50,697 bases of DNA from Carpediemonas membranifera (taxonomy: Eukaryota > Fornicata), in the NCBI GenBank assembly GCA_019828565.1, contig JAHDYR010000059.1:1-50697 (forward strand), in the 5' to 3' direction. A program made the position numbers and the translations under genes. This document shows positions 1 to 9,063 of this stretch, piece after piece. The notes below the pieces were generated by a model that did not search any database, had not been told where the DNA came from, and saw only the letters and a list, made by a program, of their open reading frames with translations. Position 1 is the first letter of the stretch; each line of letters begins with the position of its first letter.

Positions 1-630
1 CACGATTGTGGGTCGACCTTCGAATCCTGTGTACTCAAGGAGAAGGCGATCCTCTCCCTCGAAGTATCCAAGGACGCCGGAGAGCTCGTACCTGCGACCG
101 GGCTCGGAGTACTCAAGAAGGGTCAGCGTGTCGATACTGACGTCGACTCCTTCGCAGAGTCCAAGGTTCCCAGGCGGGCCGAGCTGGATCGAGGCGATGG
201 CGGCCTCGAGGTGATCTGCAGCAGAAAGGCCTGAGTCAGCGGAGTTGGACCATCCCTCCTCGAGAGCTTCACGGTAGCTCCGGAGGAATGCGCGTGAGTC
301 ACACGCGCGAAGACCATGTGCCTCGGCACCCACAAGGAGCCGGAACAGGCTCGGGTGAGCGCCGTGGCAGACTGCCCGCCAGACGATATCAACGTTGGAG
401 CCGGGGACGCCGTACCCGTTGGGGCAGCGTGCTGTCGGCCACAGGTGGGGCGTGTCCAGATAGACCGCCAAGAACCGACGCACAATGGCTGAGTCGCTGT
501 CTGTCGAGACGTTCTTCATCCGTGCCCAAGCGGCTAAGTGGTTGACCACGCGAGAGATACGCAAGATTGCCTCGTGGGTGCGAACGTCGGGAACAAAGGT
601 GTAGAGATTGCCCTGGTTAAGTACCTTGAT
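1..630 (-). CDS. Partial hypothetical protein, open at the left window edge
   Basis: A minus-strand frame with codons ending on multiples of three is open from just after a TGA at 631-633 to base 1, about 210 codons without a stop. The first ATG in frame is at 519, so either the protein starts there (MKNVSTDSD) or this is a downstream exon of a longer gene. Composition is protein-like, with mixed hydrophobic and acidic residues and stretches such as RRFLAVYLDTPHLWP and LLLEYTGFEGRP; it is not the low-complexity product expected of a shadow frame. No catalytic motif or known family is recognised. It faces away from the non-LTR fragment beginning near 855. It could belong to a host gene or to another element whose remainder lies outside the window. 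Confidence 0.45.
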   Translation of the reverse strand, partial: MKVLNQGNLYTFVPDVRTHEAILRISRVVNHLAAWARMKNVSTDSDSAIVRRFLAVYLDTPHLWPTARCPNGYGVPGSNVDIVWRAVCHGAHPSLFRLLVGAEAHGLRACDSRAFLRSYREALEEGWSNSADSGLSAADHLEAAIASIQLGPPGNLGLCEGVDVSIDTLTLLEYSEPGRRYELSGVLGYFEGEDRLLLEYTGFEGRPTIV

Positions 631-854
631 TCACGCTCCAGCTGACTGACACCTCAGCCACCTATGGTGTGGTGGACGTTCTAGAACATTTCGAACTCTA
701 TTCGAGTAACCATCTGCGGGAGTCATTCGTCCTACTCATCCAGTTCGCTGGCTACCCGTTGCCGTCGCTGACCTTCCTGACAAAGGATCTTTGTAACACC
801 GTACCTGTTACCCTCTATTTCAACGATCATAATTTGTGGCGTTGAGTTGAGTTG
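631..854. other. Short spacer without recognised features
   Basis: No convincing coding frame is seen on either strand. Its right end is the abrupt start of sequence similar to a non-LTR reverse transcriptase, so the junction near 855 is probably the 5' truncation point of that insertion. Confidence 0.4.
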
Positions 855-1130
855 TTGACAAGGCTGCCCTGACCCTCAAGGCCATCGCCGACTTCAGCGA
901 GGATGTCGGTGCGGAGGGTGTTGGCCCGGCCCTGTCGATGATCAAGTTCTGTGTCCTCCCCAAGATTGCACACTTGATGCGTAATGTCGATCCCACCCCC
1001 GAGGTGCTCACTCCCGCAGAGACCTTCTGCCAGTCCACCCTATCCGACGTCGTTGGGAAGGTGCTTGGCCGCACCCTGTCGCCAGACATCAGTCAGGCCT
1101 TGGGGCTGCCGGCAAAGCATGGTGGCCTGG
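855..1130 (+). pseudogene. Reverse transcriptase C-terminal fragment (non-LTR copy 1)
   Basis: An open frame of about 90 codons encodes the region just downstream of the RT catalytic core. It aligns by eye with residues near the end of the RT at 38-40 kb over roughly 50 positions, including the shared FCVLPK/YCVLPK and HxMRNxDP patterns. It lacks the YxDD box and everything before it. The frame leaves the coding path around 1130, where the downstream ORF continues one base out of register (KHGGLAS versus a continuing CARIGALRQLARYGEKHG). It is therefore a dead fragment, not a functional gene. Confidence 0.7.
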
Positions 1131-1137
1131 CTTCGCG

Positions 1138-2169
1138 ATGCCCACTATCGTCTGGCCGTGTGCCAGGATTGGTGCCCTGCGCCAACTTGCACGGTACGGG
1201 GAGAAGCATGGCCTTCCTGCCACCCTTTCCACGATCAGCGAAGGTTTCCAGCACCTCACAACTGGTTGGCCAGTCACCGAAGCCCAGCTGCTGGCCCTGC
1301 CTGAGAAGACACAGGCACACTTGGTTGACAAGATAACTACCAACATGACCAAGGAAGCTCGTGTCGACACAGCGCAGCCCAGTGTGCTAAGCCGCGCGCT
1401 GACTGCCGACCCCCTTCGCAGTCACGATCACACAACGAGCCTTACAGGTGTCCCGCTGCAGGCGGCCCTCAGAAAGCACCTCGGGCTTGCTGCCTTCGTG
1501 TCCGCGACTAAGTTCTGTCCAATCTGTGCCCTGAAGTCAGTAACCAATGCGGCATCAGGCCAGTTGAACGTCGGAGCTGACCCCCGCCACGTGTTGGCCA
1601 CCCCAGAGCATATGGTGACATGCAAATGCCTTCACGGAGGAGCCAAGACCACCGCCAGGCACGACACGATCGTCGAGAGTCTCTTCTCGGAGCTCTCAAA
1701 CAACGGTGTCCCTGCCAGGAAGGAGTTCTGGCCCCGCCACTCCTCCCGTTACACGAAAGACCCCGACACAACGCACAGAGACGCCCGAGTTGACGTCTTC
1801 GCGTTCAACGACCGCGGCACGAACCCTACGGCCATCGATGTTGTGGTCTCGAACGAGTACCACGACACGGCTCGGAAGAAGCGTGAGCGGTACGCCCCGT
1901 GGAATGTTGATGTGATCCCGGCCGTAGTGTCCCTCGATGGGCGCTGCGGTAGGCGCTCAGAGATGGGCGGCCACGTGGTGACGGCAAACGGTTGGATGAA
2001 GGAGTTCACCGCTTTGATGAGCGGCAAGAACGCAACACGTGTTCATGAACGTGTTTTCGCAGCGCTTTGGAGAGGAAACTGCCTCGTTACCCGTGATTGG
2101 ACTGAAGAAGCACGGCACGCGGTCGCTGTGCTTGCATCGCATGGCTACAACGCCTTTTGCGATGACTAA
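1138..2169 (+). CDS. Zinc-finger plus restriction-like endonuclease C-terminal domain of a non-LTR element
   Basis: This 343-codon frame is the likely C-terminus of the non-LTR polyprotein. A Cys-X2-Cys pair near residue 127 (CPICALK) is followed by further His and Cys (HMVTCKCLH), resembling the zinc cluster that precedes the restriction-like endonuclease (RLE) of R2/NeSL/CRE-type elements. Then RVDVFAF (Asp219) and AIDVVVSNE (Asp234) fit the spaced acidic pair of a PD-(D/E)XK-type nuclease, which would nick the target and prime reverse transcription. The domain order RT-zinc-RLE is known for that class; the assignment here is by motif only. Its own ATG at 1138 is probably not the native start, because the protein should continue from the RT tail upstream through a one-base frameshift. 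Confidence 0.55.
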   Translation: MPTIVWPCARIGALRQLARYGEKHGLPATLSTISEGFQHLTTGWPVTEAQLLALPEKTQAHLVDKITTNMTKEARVDTAQPSVLSRALTADPLRSHDHTTSLTGVPLQAALRKHLGLAAFVSATKFCPICALKSVTNAASGQLNVGADPRHVLATPEHMVTCKCLHGGAKTTARHDTIVESLFSELSNNGVPARKEFWPRHSSRYTKDPDTTHRDARVDVFAFNDRGTNPTAIDVVVSNEYHDTARKKRERYAPWNVDVIPAVVSLDGRCGRRSEMGGHVVTANGWMKEFTALMSGKNATRVHERVFAALWRGNCLVTRDWTEEARHAVAVLASHGYNAFCDD

Positions 2170-2466
2170 TTGATATTGATTTCTTTTTCAGCGCTACTTT
2201 CCGTATTCGTTGCTTTCTCAGCGAAATTCCCGCATTCGGTGTCGAAGTGCCGAAAATCTGCAACGCGCACTTTTAGGCCCAACGCCTCGTATCGCCCCCA
2301 CACCACCCCGAGCGTGCCCACGAGCGACCACGACGTCGAAGCTGACTACAGGCAGCTCGTGTCACCTCGGCGTGACGGCCGTAATACTTACACAGCTCAA
2401 AATATATGATACGATCCTGATCCGGTCCCGGCAAGTCGTGTAATCAAATCAGGATGGCCAGTTCGA
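2170..2466 (+). other. Gene-free junction between non-LTR copy 1 and DIRS copy 1
   Basis: This contains the presumed 3' UTR of the non-LTR element and the 5' leader of the DIRS gag. No reliable ORF, inverted terminal repeat or poly-A tract marks the exact border. Confidence 0.4.
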
Positions 2467-2970
2467 ATGGGCGACGAGACTTCGGACGCGGGGCGCCCGA
2501 CGCAACCAGGAACAACACCAGATGATCAACAACAGGATGAGAACCCCCAACAGCAGGACGAGAACACGTTGGCCGCCACTCTCCTCAAGCGAATCGAAGA
2601 ACTATCCCAAGAGCTTGCCATGCAACGCTCTGCCATCGTGGAGATGGCCGATGCTCCCTCTAACAACACTCCAGCGCACCGCGGCCTCTTCCTCGACATG
2701 CCGACATCCAAGGGTCTCTCCAACGAGGCTAAGTTCTTGTACCAACTCATTGACGACCTACCGAGACTTGAAATCGACGACATCGAGCAGCAGCTCTTCA
2801 CCCGGATTCAGTACCTGCTTATCAAGGATAACTACGAGGACGGCACCGCTGAGCGTTTCGCATCATTCACGACCTTCGGAACCTCAACCAGATCACAGCA
2901 GACCGCAGATCCTTCCGGCTATACGGCATCAAGCGAGCCGTCTGCCTGCTGGAACAAGACGACTTCATGA
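2467..2970 (+). pseudogene. DIRS gag-like protein, C-terminally deleted
   Basis: The ORF starts at an ATG at 2467 and encodes a Gln/Asp-rich leader, a short coiled-coil-like stretch (LLKRIEELSQELAMQRS) and a segment MPTSKGLSNEAKFLYQL that matches MPKGHGLADEAKFLREL in the gag at 34123. Homology stops near residue 130. The remaining codons to 2970 read RT sequence in the wrong frame, so the native C-terminus has been lost by an internal deletion of about 300 bp of gag plus the start of RT. Gag would package the element RNA; this copy should be non-functional. Confidence 0.65.
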
Positions 2971-4406
2971 TGAAGGTCGACCTCGAGGCGGGCTACCACC
3001 AGCTCGGAATCCGTCCATCCGACAGGAAGCTGCTTGGAGTGGTCCTCCCAGACGGCTCAGCCTATCAGTACCGCGTCCTGGGCTTCGGCTGGAGAGCGGC
3101 CCCCTTCATCTTCCAGTCCGTGACCAACCAGGTGGCCCGCATCCTCGCCCTCCGATACAAGATCAAGGTCCTGGTCTACCTCGACGACTTTCTCTTTGCA
3201 CACCAGAGCGCGGATTACCTTCGAGAGATCACGCCCAAGCTGCGGGCGGACCTAGAAGCGCTCGGAATCCTAATCTCCGAGAAGAAATCCTTATTCGAGC
3301 CACGGAACAGAATCGAGTACCTTGGACTCGAGCTGGACACAAGCCGGATGACCCTGCGCCTCCCACAGCAGAAGGCGGACGCCTACAAATCCTTCATTGT
3401 CGACGCGCTCCACGACAGCTCCTCAATATCAGAGACGACATGGACCAAGATCCTAGGTCGGCTACAGTACTTCGCCGCCTCAGCTCATGGAGCCCTCCTC
3501 AGACTCATGCACCTTCAGCAGAACCCACGCGACCACAACCTCCTGAGAGAGTGGCTAGAGCTCCTGTCAAGCCGACCGCGCCGCCCATTTGCAGAGCTTC
3601 GGGCCCTCTGGGGCGCCAACCCCAGGATGGATCTTGTCGTATCAACGGACGCAGCAGAGAACGGCTGGGGTGCGGTACTACACACGGCTACAGAAGGCCC
3701 CCAGACAAGCGCGGGCACCTTCGACACAGACGACCTCAAGCAGTCAATCAACGTCCGAGAATTACAGGCGGTACTACACGGCATCGACCTCGTGCCTCCC
3801 CAGGACAAGCCCCGAGAGCTATCAATATTCTGCGACAACTCATCAACCGTCAGTTGGATCAACAAGGCGGGCTCGGTGCGGGCACCACAAGCCGCCCTCA
3901 GCACACTCCAGGCACTCAAAGAGAAGGCAGAGGAGAAGAACCTCATACTCCGCGCACTGCATACTCCAGGAGTCACAAACATACAAGCAGACAGACTCTC
4001 ACGCGGCTCCACCACACTCCCTCGCTCTCTGGAGTCCGCAGTGGAAAGCGTCACAGCGCACTGGGGGCCAGTCCAGCACGTTACGGCCGACCCAGACGCT
4101 GCGCTTTCAGAGCGAATCCTCTGGGCTCCGACTTCATCACGTATGGGTGGGACAGTTCAGAAGATACTGAATGCGACAGCGGGAGTGACCCAGACTGGCA
4201 GTCCGATGAGCTGGACTTCAGCGACGTTCCTTCTACTCCCAGAGGTGATGTCCCCCGAGCTGCGACTCCTCAAGTCGATGACCAAGTTCAAACTCCCGCT
4301 CTCCGTCCATGTGTCGCAGGACTCGGAGCTGACCTCTCTACTGCACCTAGAGAGAGCAGGCGCCGTCAGGATGACGGCACTGGCCTTCAAGACACCTTCC
4401 AGCTAG
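2862..4406 (+). CDS. DIRS reverse transcriptase-RNase H
   Basis: The homologous frame begins at about 2862 (IIHDLRNLN) immediately after the deletion; the first ATG codons lie at 2967. RT motifs are MKVDLEAGYHQL, LGFGWRAAPFIFQ and the catalytic box VYLDDFLF. RNase H follows, with acidic residues in VVSTDAAENGWG and IFCDNSSTVSWINK, then LHTPGVTNIQADRLSR. The tail (LLLPEVMSPELRLLKS) parallels VLVLPDMKSPEIMMLR in the copy at 34.7 kb. The enzyme would copy element RNA into cDNA. Its N-terminal fingers region is missing, so activity is doubtful even though the remaining frame is open. The last 260 bp overlap a second frame encoding the recombinase N-terminus. Confidence 0.8.
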   Translation: MIHDLRNLNQITADRRSFRLYGIKRAVCLLEQDDFMMKVDLEAGYHQLGIRPSDRKLLGVVLPDGSAYQYRVLGFGWRAAPFIFQSVTNQVARILALRYKIKVLVYLDDFLFAHQSADYLREITPKLRADLEALGILISEKKSLFEPRNRIEYLGLELDTSRMTLRLPQQKADAYKSFIVDALHDSSSISETTWTKILGRLQYFAASAHGALLRLMHLQQNPRDHNLLREWLELLSSRPRRPFAELRALWGANPRMDLVVSTDAAENGWGAVLHTATEGPQTSAGTFDTDDLKQSINVRELQAVLHGIDLVPPQDKPRELSIFCDNSSTVSWINKAGSVRAPQAALSTLQALKEKAEEKNLILRALHTPGVTNIQADRLSRGSTTLPRSLESAVESVTAHWGPVQHVTADPDAALSERILWAPTSSRMGGTVQKILNATAGVTQTGSPMSWTSATFLLLPEVMSPELRLLKSMTKFKLPLSVHVSQDSELTSLLHLERAGAVRMTALAFKTPSS

Positions 4407-4465
4407 CAAGAAAGAAGAAGAAAGAATTTAATGTGTCCTGCTACTCGTCCTGCTGTGTAAGCTGA
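4142..4465 (+). pseudogene. N-terminal remnant of DIRS tyrosine recombinase ORF
   Basis: In the frame two bases ahead of RT, the 3' end of the RT-RNase H gene also encodes a strongly acidic stretch (WDSSEDTECDSGSDPDWQSD), then DFSDVPSTP, before stopping at 4465. The DIRS copy at 34-37 kb has the same arrangement: MEYDSSDSDEGSSDSDFLPN in the same relative frame over the same part of RNase H, leading into the recombinase. I infer this is the start of the recombinase protein, cut off before its core-binding and catalytic domains. This frame is open back to about 2522, but the upstream part looks like a Pro/Arg-rich shadow. Confidence 0.5.
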
Positions 4466-5035
4466 ATGTCACAGTTTGTGTCACCCCTTCGAGGAACGCC
4501 TAAGCGTGTTGGTACCTCTACAGAGCACACCTAACACTTCCTAAGAGGGCGTGAACAACGGCCGTCAAGGCCTAGCTGGTACGCTAGAGGGATCCTATAC
4601 ATGGCCACATTAATACCCCCAAAGTTAGGCTAACCCAGGTCTTACTCTTAGGGGCCCTTTGGGTCCCAGGTCTGCCTGGCACCTACAAAGCCTTGCCCTG
4701 CACGCTGCTGTCAGGGGACCTTCCGTACGTTTCCCCTCTCCCCCGGGTCCCCTAGGGAGGTCCTGGGGTTTCCTCGACCCGCTCGCCATGTTTCAGGCAC
4801 CCGCCAGGGCGGGGTCGGGTCTAGAGTTCGCCGTACCAGCTGGGCCGGGTTAGGAACCCACCGACGCCGCGTAGGTAGACTTCCACGGACTTGCCGGCTG
4901 CGTTCGGGCTCATCTAGCGCTGTCCGATTTCACTCCAGGTTCCCATTATCGGGGGGAGCTCCCAGGGGCGGTTGCCACGTCTTCCAGTGTTCCTGGCTAG
5001 GCGCCGGGCCACATCAGGATGGCCCTGCCTTCCCG
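4466..5035. other. GC-rich gene-free stretch, left flank of gypsy copy 1
   Basis: No coding frame is convincing. Because the 4-bp target duplication joins this sequence to 9628 onward, it was contiguous with the 9.6-10.6 kb region before the gypsy insertion and may be the 3' UTR of the minus-strand LINE. No LINE poly-A or terminal repeat was identified. Confidence 0.4.
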
Positions 5036-5039
5036 GCAG

Positions 5040-5100
5040 TGTGCCGGGGCGAAGAGATTGGAACATTTACATAAACTGCGGACGTGGATGCCTTATGACA
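5040..5100 (-). repeat. 3' LTR of gypsy copy 1
   Basis: This 61-bp copy is identical to 9563-9623. On the element strand it starts TGTCATAAGG and ends CCGGCACA. Its first bases supply the pol stop codon (TAA at 5093-5095). Confidence 0.93.
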
Positions 5101-6748
5101 TCCTACCCCCCTTAAGCTTGAGCTTGTGGGACTTGAGGTAGTCACGTGCCGCAGTGACGTGGCGGAGCCCGTCAGCGGGTTCCCATGTGGGATCGTAGTC
5201 GCCCTCCCAGCAGACGAGGAGCTGCAGTGTGCCGTTGCGGCGACGGTGCTTCTCGATGCCTTGCACGACGTACGTCTGCTCGTCGGAGGCGGCGAGGTTC
5301 TTCAGGCGGCTGAGCCCCGACTTGGTGTTGAAAGGAAGGACCTGGTCTACGTGAGCCATGAAGGGGGCGCTCTCGAAAAGGTCGACCAGCTGAAGGGTGT
5401 TGTTGTCCTTGATGGCGAGAATCTTGAACGGGCCGGCGAAGCCATGCAGCTTTGGGGTCTTCGTCCGGTTGAGCAGGACGAGGTCGCCTTCCTTGAAGCT
5501 AGTCGGCTGGCGGTCGGCGTTGGCCTTGGCGAGGCGCTTGTCTACAGTCTCGCGCTGCTTCTCGGCCGCCCTAGAGGTCAACTTGGAGAGGTGGGCTCGA
5601 AGTAAAGTGATGTAGGCTGAGGCTGAGGCAAGGGGCGAGTCATTGTCGCTCGGTCGGAGGATTCTAGCGACTGTGGAGCTGGGGTCGAGTTGGTCTCCAT
5701 ACAGCATGGCGTGGGGTGTGACCCCAGTGGCGCTGCAGGTGGTTGTGTTCAGCAGCAGCTGAACTACCGGAAGGAGGTCGCTCCAACGGGAGAACTTGTC
5801 GGAGTGGAGGATCAAACAGCGAAGATGCTTCATGACCTCCGCGTTACGACGCTCTACCAGCCCATTCGACTGAGGGTGGTAGGGGAGGGTGAATTGCTGG
5901 GTGATGTCCGCGCTTTCGAGCAGGGCCTTGACGACGTTGCCGGTGAACTCAGGCCCGTTGTCGGACTTGATGAACAGGGGAGTCCCATGACGGGTAATCA
6001 CCTGGCGCCAGAGGGCCTCTGACGCTGCATCAGCTGTGTTCTCGTCCGTCGCGGCCAACTCAGTGTAGCGAGTAAACATATCGACCATAACTGTGATGTA
6101 TCTGGAGCCGACTGCGTCTGCCGGGATTGGACCAATAGTATCCACTGCGACAGTGTGGAACGGTTTGTACACTGCTGTTGTGCGGAGCTCTGCCTCGGCG
6201 AAGTTGCGTAGGCGAGCTTTCTGGCACTCGTCACATGAGGCGATGAACTCCTCGACATCTGCTGTGCAGCCTGTCCAGGTATAGCCGTCTGCTCTCAGGC
6301 GTTCGATGGTAGCCTTGGCGCCGTGGTGTCCTCTGTGGGCGATCTGTATCAGCTCCTTTCGGAGGGGTCTGCACACGGTTGAAGTAGGGATGACGACGAG
6401 GCCGTCCTTACGGCGAAGACCGTCGCTGTCTACGGTCAGCTTGGAGACGGTAGAGTCGTCTGTCTGGTGTTTGATGAGTGTGTCATGGTAGCGGGAGTCA
6501 GTCGTGATGGCTGCGACAGTGGGCGAGGTCGAGTGACCGCAGCGGCTCAGCGCGTCTGCGACTGCGTTCTGTAGGCCGGGAACGTGCTCGACATCGAACT
6601 TGTAGTCTGCTAATGTCAGTCTCCACCGGTTGATCTTGTCGTTCTCGGATGACTTGGCGATCATGTAAATAAGATTACGGTGGTCGGTCCGTAGGAGGAA
6701 CCTCTTCAGGCGTAGGAGGGGTGACAGGGTCGGGTGTGTAAGGCAAAA
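5093..6748 (-). CDS. Gypsy copy 1 pol, C-terminal part: RNase H end, integrase, chromodomain
   Basis: This frame continues pol after a +1 shift in the five-base run at 6745-6749. It opens with the RNase H tail (FLLRTDHRNLIYM, then VADALSR). The integrase shows a zinc-binding HHCC module (HRGHHGAK ... CDECQK), then the catalytic triad in VAVDTIGPIP, IKSDNGPEF and HPQSNGLVERRN. The C-terminus has a chromodomain (YVVQGIEKHRRRNG ... LVCWEGDYDPTWEP) that would tether the integration complex to modified histone tails, placing it in the chromovirus branch. The last codons cross the polypurine tract and end inside the 3' LTR. All key catalytic residues are present, so the protein would be intact if the frameshift is a sequencing artefact. 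Confidence 0.88.
   Translation of the reverse strand, partial: FCLTHPTLSPLLRLKRFLLRTDHRNLIYMIAKSSENDKINRWRLTLADYKFDVEHVPGLQNAVADALSRCGHSTSPTVAAITTDSRYHDTLIKHQTDDSTVSKLTVDSDGLRRKDGLVVIPTSTVCRPLRKELIQIAHRGHHGAKATIERLRADGYTWTGCTADVEEFIASCDECQKARLRNFAEAELRTTAVYKPFHTVAVDTIGPIPADAVGSRYITVMVDMFTRYTELAATDENTADAASEALWRQVITRHGTPLFIKSDNGPEFTGNVVKALLESADITQQFTLPYHPQSNGLVERRNAEVMKHLRCLILHSDKFSRWSDLLPVVQLLLNTTTCSATGVTPHAMLYGDQLDPSSTVARILRPSDNDSPLASASAYITLLRAHLSKLTSRAAEKQRETVDKRLAKANADRQPTSFKEGDLVLLNRTKTPKLHGFAGPFKILAIKDNNTLQLVDLFESAPFMAHVDQVLPFNTKSGLSRLKNLAASDEQTYVVQGIEKHRRRNGTLQLLVCWEGDYDPTWEPADGLRHVTAARDYLKSHKLKLKGGRMS
5101..5113 (-). promoter_or_regulatory. Polypurine tract of gypsy copy 1
   Basis: On the element strand AAGGGGGGTAGGA abuts the 3' LTR, the expected place for the plus-strand DNA primer. 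It is also translated, because pol reads through it into the LTR. Confidence 0.8.
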
Positions 6749-9063
6749 AGACAATGGCAAATAGCTCCTGCTCACACGTGGCCCAGCGCGACTGGGTTGA
6801 CGTGAATGTGTGAGAGAAGTAGGCGAGGACCTGTGTCTTGTCGTCCTTTGTCTGCCATAGTACGCCGCCTGCTCCGATGTTGCTAGCGTCTGTCTCGAGC
6901 GTCCAGTCGGCGTCGGCGTCCGGATGTGCGATAAAGAGATCGTCAGTGAACAGGGTCTTCAGGCCGTCGAAAGCGGCGTCGTGCTCCGCTGTCCATTCCC
7001 ACAGACGGTCCTTTTGCAGAAGATCGTTGAGAGGTCTCATGTACTCGTGTCGTGTATGGGGAACGAATGATGCGAGGTACTGGAACTGTCCGAGGACTAC
7101 GCGAAGCTCGTGGACGTTGGTGGGTGCAGGTAGATCGCGTAGGGCTTGGGTCCTGGCTGGGTCGACGTGTACTCCGGCCTGGTCGACCGTAAAGCCGACA
7201 ATCTTGGCGCTGGTGGTGCCGAAGACTCCCTTCTTGGCGCTGAACTGAACGCCTGCAGCGTCCGCGCGTGTGAGCAGGTCGCGGAGAATGCGTAGGAAGG
7301 AGTCATCGTCACGGGCGTAGATGAATATGTCGTCGATGTAGGGGTTGGCGCCCTTGTACAACAGTGGGGCGAGCATGCCTTCGATCTCCCGCTGGAAGTG
7401 AGAAGGCGCGTTGCAAAGGCCGAACGGCATCCTGAGGAATTCCTCGTAGACGCCCGGGGCGGTGAAGGCCGCCTTAGGCACGTCGTCTGGGTGCATGGCC
7501 ACCTGCCAGTAGCCCGACGTCAGGTCTAGCGTCGCAAAGCGTGTGCAGCCCGACGCGAGGTTGAGGAGTTCTCGCATGTTGGGGATCGGGTGCCGGTCGG
7601 GTACTGTCCAAGAGTTGAGGCGGCCGTAGTCGATACAGAGACGGTAGGCGTCGCCCTTTGCGACCAGGACGATGGGGCTTGCGTAAGGCCCCTCAGAGGG
7701 CTGTGTGATCTCGTCCTGGCGCAGGCGCTCGACGTATGGCAACAGCCACTCCAGCTTCTTCGGGTGTAGGTTGCGCGGGCGAAGACGGATCGGAGGGGCG
7801 TTGTCGTAAAGCGGGATGCGCATAGGGGCAAACGAGCACGGCTGTTTGCTTATGACGGGGTCGAATAGGTGATCGAACCGACGGAGGATCGAATGTAGCT
7901 CGTCGGTCTGGGCCTTGGTGGAGAGCTCGTGTATCTCACACGCGTCGGTGTGAAACTCGCTTGAGGAGACGGCCTCGACGGGGGCGTCGAGGTACTTGTG
8001 GAGTGGGAGGCCATCGGTGGCGTCCTCCGGGCGTGAATCTGGAAGAAGTGGGATGTGGAGGCCACTCTCGGAGAGATAACCGAGCGCGCGAAGCACGTCG
8101 CATCCAATGAGCACACGTTCAGTGGCGCGTGTCATGATGTAGAGGATGAGATCGACGATGACGTTTCCAGATGTGCTGGGCAACGTGATCCGCGCTTGGA
8201 CGTAGTGAGTGATGAGGATGGGCTCATTGGTAACGGACTGAACAGTAAATGGCTTTTCAAGCTCATGTGTGACGAGTTGGAGCGTCTTAACGGAGGTTGT
8301 GGAGATGATCGTGATTGCGGAGCCGCTATCGATCAATATCACCTGTTCTTGGTCATTCACAGCTCCCTTAACTGAGAATGCAGTTGAAGCGGCAACTTCT
8401 TCGATAAAGGCATCATCACAAGCATTGTGTGCGACTTCGACTTCGTGGACTCCTGGACGAGAGTTGATCAGCTTGGATCTGTCCCGGAGCACCATGTTCC
8501 CAGCGCGTCTCTCGTCGGGGCGAGGCTGTGGCTGCTGGGATGACTGTTGCTGCTGCTTCTGAGCAGCTGGTGCCGGCTGTGGCTGAGCCGGTTTGTTGGC
8601 CGCTTGGGGCTGGCGTTGCGGCTGAGGTGCCGGTCTGGCGTCGCGGGCCGCGGCGGGGTGGCCTTTGGTAGCCTGGGGCTGTCCGGGCGTGCTGCCGCGG
8701 TGCGGGCAATCAGCCTTCCAGTGCATGCCTCCACAGGAGCACGCGTATGGAGGAGGGCGCCGGCGCTCGCGGCGGGATCTGGTGTTGGCGTTCTGGCTAT
8801 GTTTCGGGCCAGTGCTGGAGCTCGTGATGGAGCTCGTGCTGGAGGATGTGATGGATATGTCTTGAATCACGCTTCCGAGGACTTCACGGGCGTCAATGGC
8901 GTGCAGTATGAGCTCGCGCGTGTGCACAAATAAGCTATCGATGTCCCGGGCGCCAGAGAGGTCCCACTTTTGCTGAATACGGTTGGCAAGTGAGACCGGG
9001 CGGAGGGCGGCGATAAAAGCTTTGGCGATGATCTTATCGAGTCCGCGGGTGGGGCTGGCTTTT
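6749..9063 (-). CDS. Gypsy copy 1 gag C-terminus, protease, RT and RNase H
   Basis: This frame joins the gag N-terminal frame by a +1 shift in the five-base run at 9060-9064. It begins with capsid-like sequence (GLDKIIAKAFIAALRP), then a shortened zinc knuckle (CSCGGMHWKADC, about 8702-8745) and a Gln/Pro-rich linker. The aspartic protease motif is ILIDSGSAITII near 8300-8345. RT follows with DYGRLNSWT, MPFGLCNAPSHFQ and the catalytic NPYIDDIFIY near 7320-7350. RNase H starts WTLETDASNIGAGG and reaches CEQELFAIVF before the second frame change. Together these process the polyprotein and make the DNA copy. A further 20 or so codons past 6749 in this frame are spurious. Confidence 0.87.

Larger units (their letters stand above)
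855..2410 (+). mobile_element. 5'-truncated non-LTR retrotransposon (copy 1)
   Basis: From about 855 the plus strand encodes the end of a reverse transcriptase (GVGPALSMIKFCVLPK, then MRNVDP) that closely matches the same region of the element at 38.0-40.4 kb (GVGPALAMVKYCVLPK, MRNIDP). The catalytic RT domain upstream is absent, which is the usual result of incomplete target-primed reverse transcription. One frameshift near 1130 separates this RT tail from the endonuclease-like ORF. The 3' end is uncertain: after the stop at 2169 comes AT-richer sequence, and a DIRS-type gag begins at 2467. No poly-A tail or target-site duplication was found. Confidence 0.7.
2467..4465 (+). mobile_element. 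DIRS-type retrotransposon, internally deleted (copy 1)
   Basis: The gag start, RT-RNase H and beginning of a tyrosine-recombinase ORF occur in the order and overlaps seen in the longer copy at 34.1-37.4 kb. The gag C-terminus and the RT N-terminus are missing: sequence switches from gag to RT near 2850-2862. The recombinase ORF ends after its acidic N-terminus. Terminal and internal complementary repeats typical of DIRS elements were not delimited, so the borders given are those of coding remnants. Confidence 0.75.

Noticed and set aside
2522-4140. Long second reading frame across DIRS copy 1 RT
   Set aside because: Except for the last 100 or so codons it reads as a Pro/Arg/Ser-rich shadow of RT. 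It is retained only as an observation on possible overlap, not as a protein.
5126-5605. Plus-strand frames within gypsy copy 1
   Set aside because: They are antisense to chromodomain and integrase coding with clear motifs on the minus strand.
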